Below, piece after piece: positions 4,795 through 5,050 of a stretch of 5,050 nt of DNA (the first letter of the stretch is position 1; each line of letters opens with the position of its first letter). A program made the position numbers and the translations under genes. The stretch lies in contig PLKY01000270.1 of the NCBI GenBank assembly GCA_003140785.1, positions 1-5,050 of the forward strand, written 5' to 3'. A model generated the notes under the pieces. The model did not search any database. It was not told the DNA's origin and saw only the letters and a program-made list of their open reading frames with translations. This stretch comes from Acidobacteriaceae bacterium (GTDB lineage: Bacteria > Acidobacteriota > Terriglobia > Terriglobales > Acidobacteriaceae).

Positions 4795-5050
4795 GAGTAC
4801 TCCTGGGACTTGGATTCAGCCTTAGAGGGAATCGTTGTAGGGACGACATTTGCGGAGTCTTGTTGCTTCTTCAGCAAGCAAAGATCATATTTACGCGGTC
4901 TGATGAATGCAGACTGTTCAATATTGCACAGCTCGTGGTTACTGCAATTCAAATTCGACGATTCCCGACTCACCGTGGACGGTCCGCTCGCTCTAACCGG
5001 CTCGTAGCCAGTCGAGTTCTGGCCCGAAAACCGCTAGCCTACATCGGAAA
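4795..5050. other. Upstream region of the RcnB-like gene; no gene seen
   Basis: These 256 bases carry no ORF that I can support on either strand. On the minus strand, TATGAT (4889-4884) could be a -10 box for the RcnB-like gene but has no good -35 partner. An inverted repeat, TTGCTT (4863-4868) and AAGCAA (4876-4881) with a seven-base spacer, lies just downstream of it and could be an operator or a leader hairpin. A shorter pair, GTCTG (4899-4903 region) and CAGAC (4910-4914), also has a seven-base spacer. No tRNA or recognisable riboswitch is visible, and the next gene must lie beyond the window. Confidence 0.4.

Noticed and set aside
4810..5007. 65-codon plus-strand ORF in the final region
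   Set aside because: No Shine-Dalgarno, no recognisable domain, and it covers the likely control region of the divergent RcnB-like gene.
1..5050. CRISPR array, insertion sequence, tRNA, rRNA or attachment site
   Set aside because: I looked for regular direct repeats, terminal inverted repeats with transposase motifs, and RNA gene signatures and saw none.

Overview
The window reads as a stretch of chromosome from a Gram-negative bacterium of moderately high GC, most probably an acidobacterium (Acidobacteriota, Terriglobia-like). The assignment rests on the overall style of the proteins (a TonB with a pure proline run, an ExbB with an N-terminal extension, two consecutive ExbD genes followed by a TPR lipoprotein, all directly behind secF). 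It is recalled from family knowledge and not tested by a search. Outer-membrane energisation genes plus a lipoprotein with a lipobox make a two-membrane organism secure; the phylum is an inference.

Layout. 1-341: the 3' end of secF, the Sec translocon accessory subunit. 342-505: a 164-base gap that may carry a promoter (about 379-407). 506-1222: tonB. 1234-1268: a convincing intrinsic terminator. 1357-2100: exbB, starting at GTG behind a strong Shine-Dalgarno. 2135-2162: a perfect 10-bp hairpin. 2250-2690: exbD copy 1. 2748-3185: exbD copy 2. 3204-3227: a GC-rich hairpin. 3397-4233: a TPR lipoprotein, closed by a strong terminator at 4270-4305. On the opposite strand, 4498-4794 encodes a small RcnB-like periplasmic protein, with its own likely terminator at 4431-4467. 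The last ~250 bases (4795-5050) show no gene and probably hold the upstream region of the RcnB-like gene.

How the genes work together. ExbB and the two ExbD proteins would form the inner-membrane proton-driven motor that energises TonB, which reaches across the periplasm to outer-membrane TonB-dependent transporters. The TPR lipoprotein lies just downstream and is a candidate periplasmic accessory of that machine. All five genes point the same way, but the gaps are unusually wide (57-211 bases) and three of the four contain a stable hairpin. This suggests graded or separate expression of TonB, ExbB, the ExbDs and the lipoprotein instead of one tightly coupled operon. The RcnB-like protein is convergent and functionally separate.

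I did not find a clearly new biological system. The points most worth a second look are the paired, diverged ExbD paralogues, the lipoprotein attached to the Ton cluster, the 14-proline run of TonB, and the hairpins at the gene junctions.
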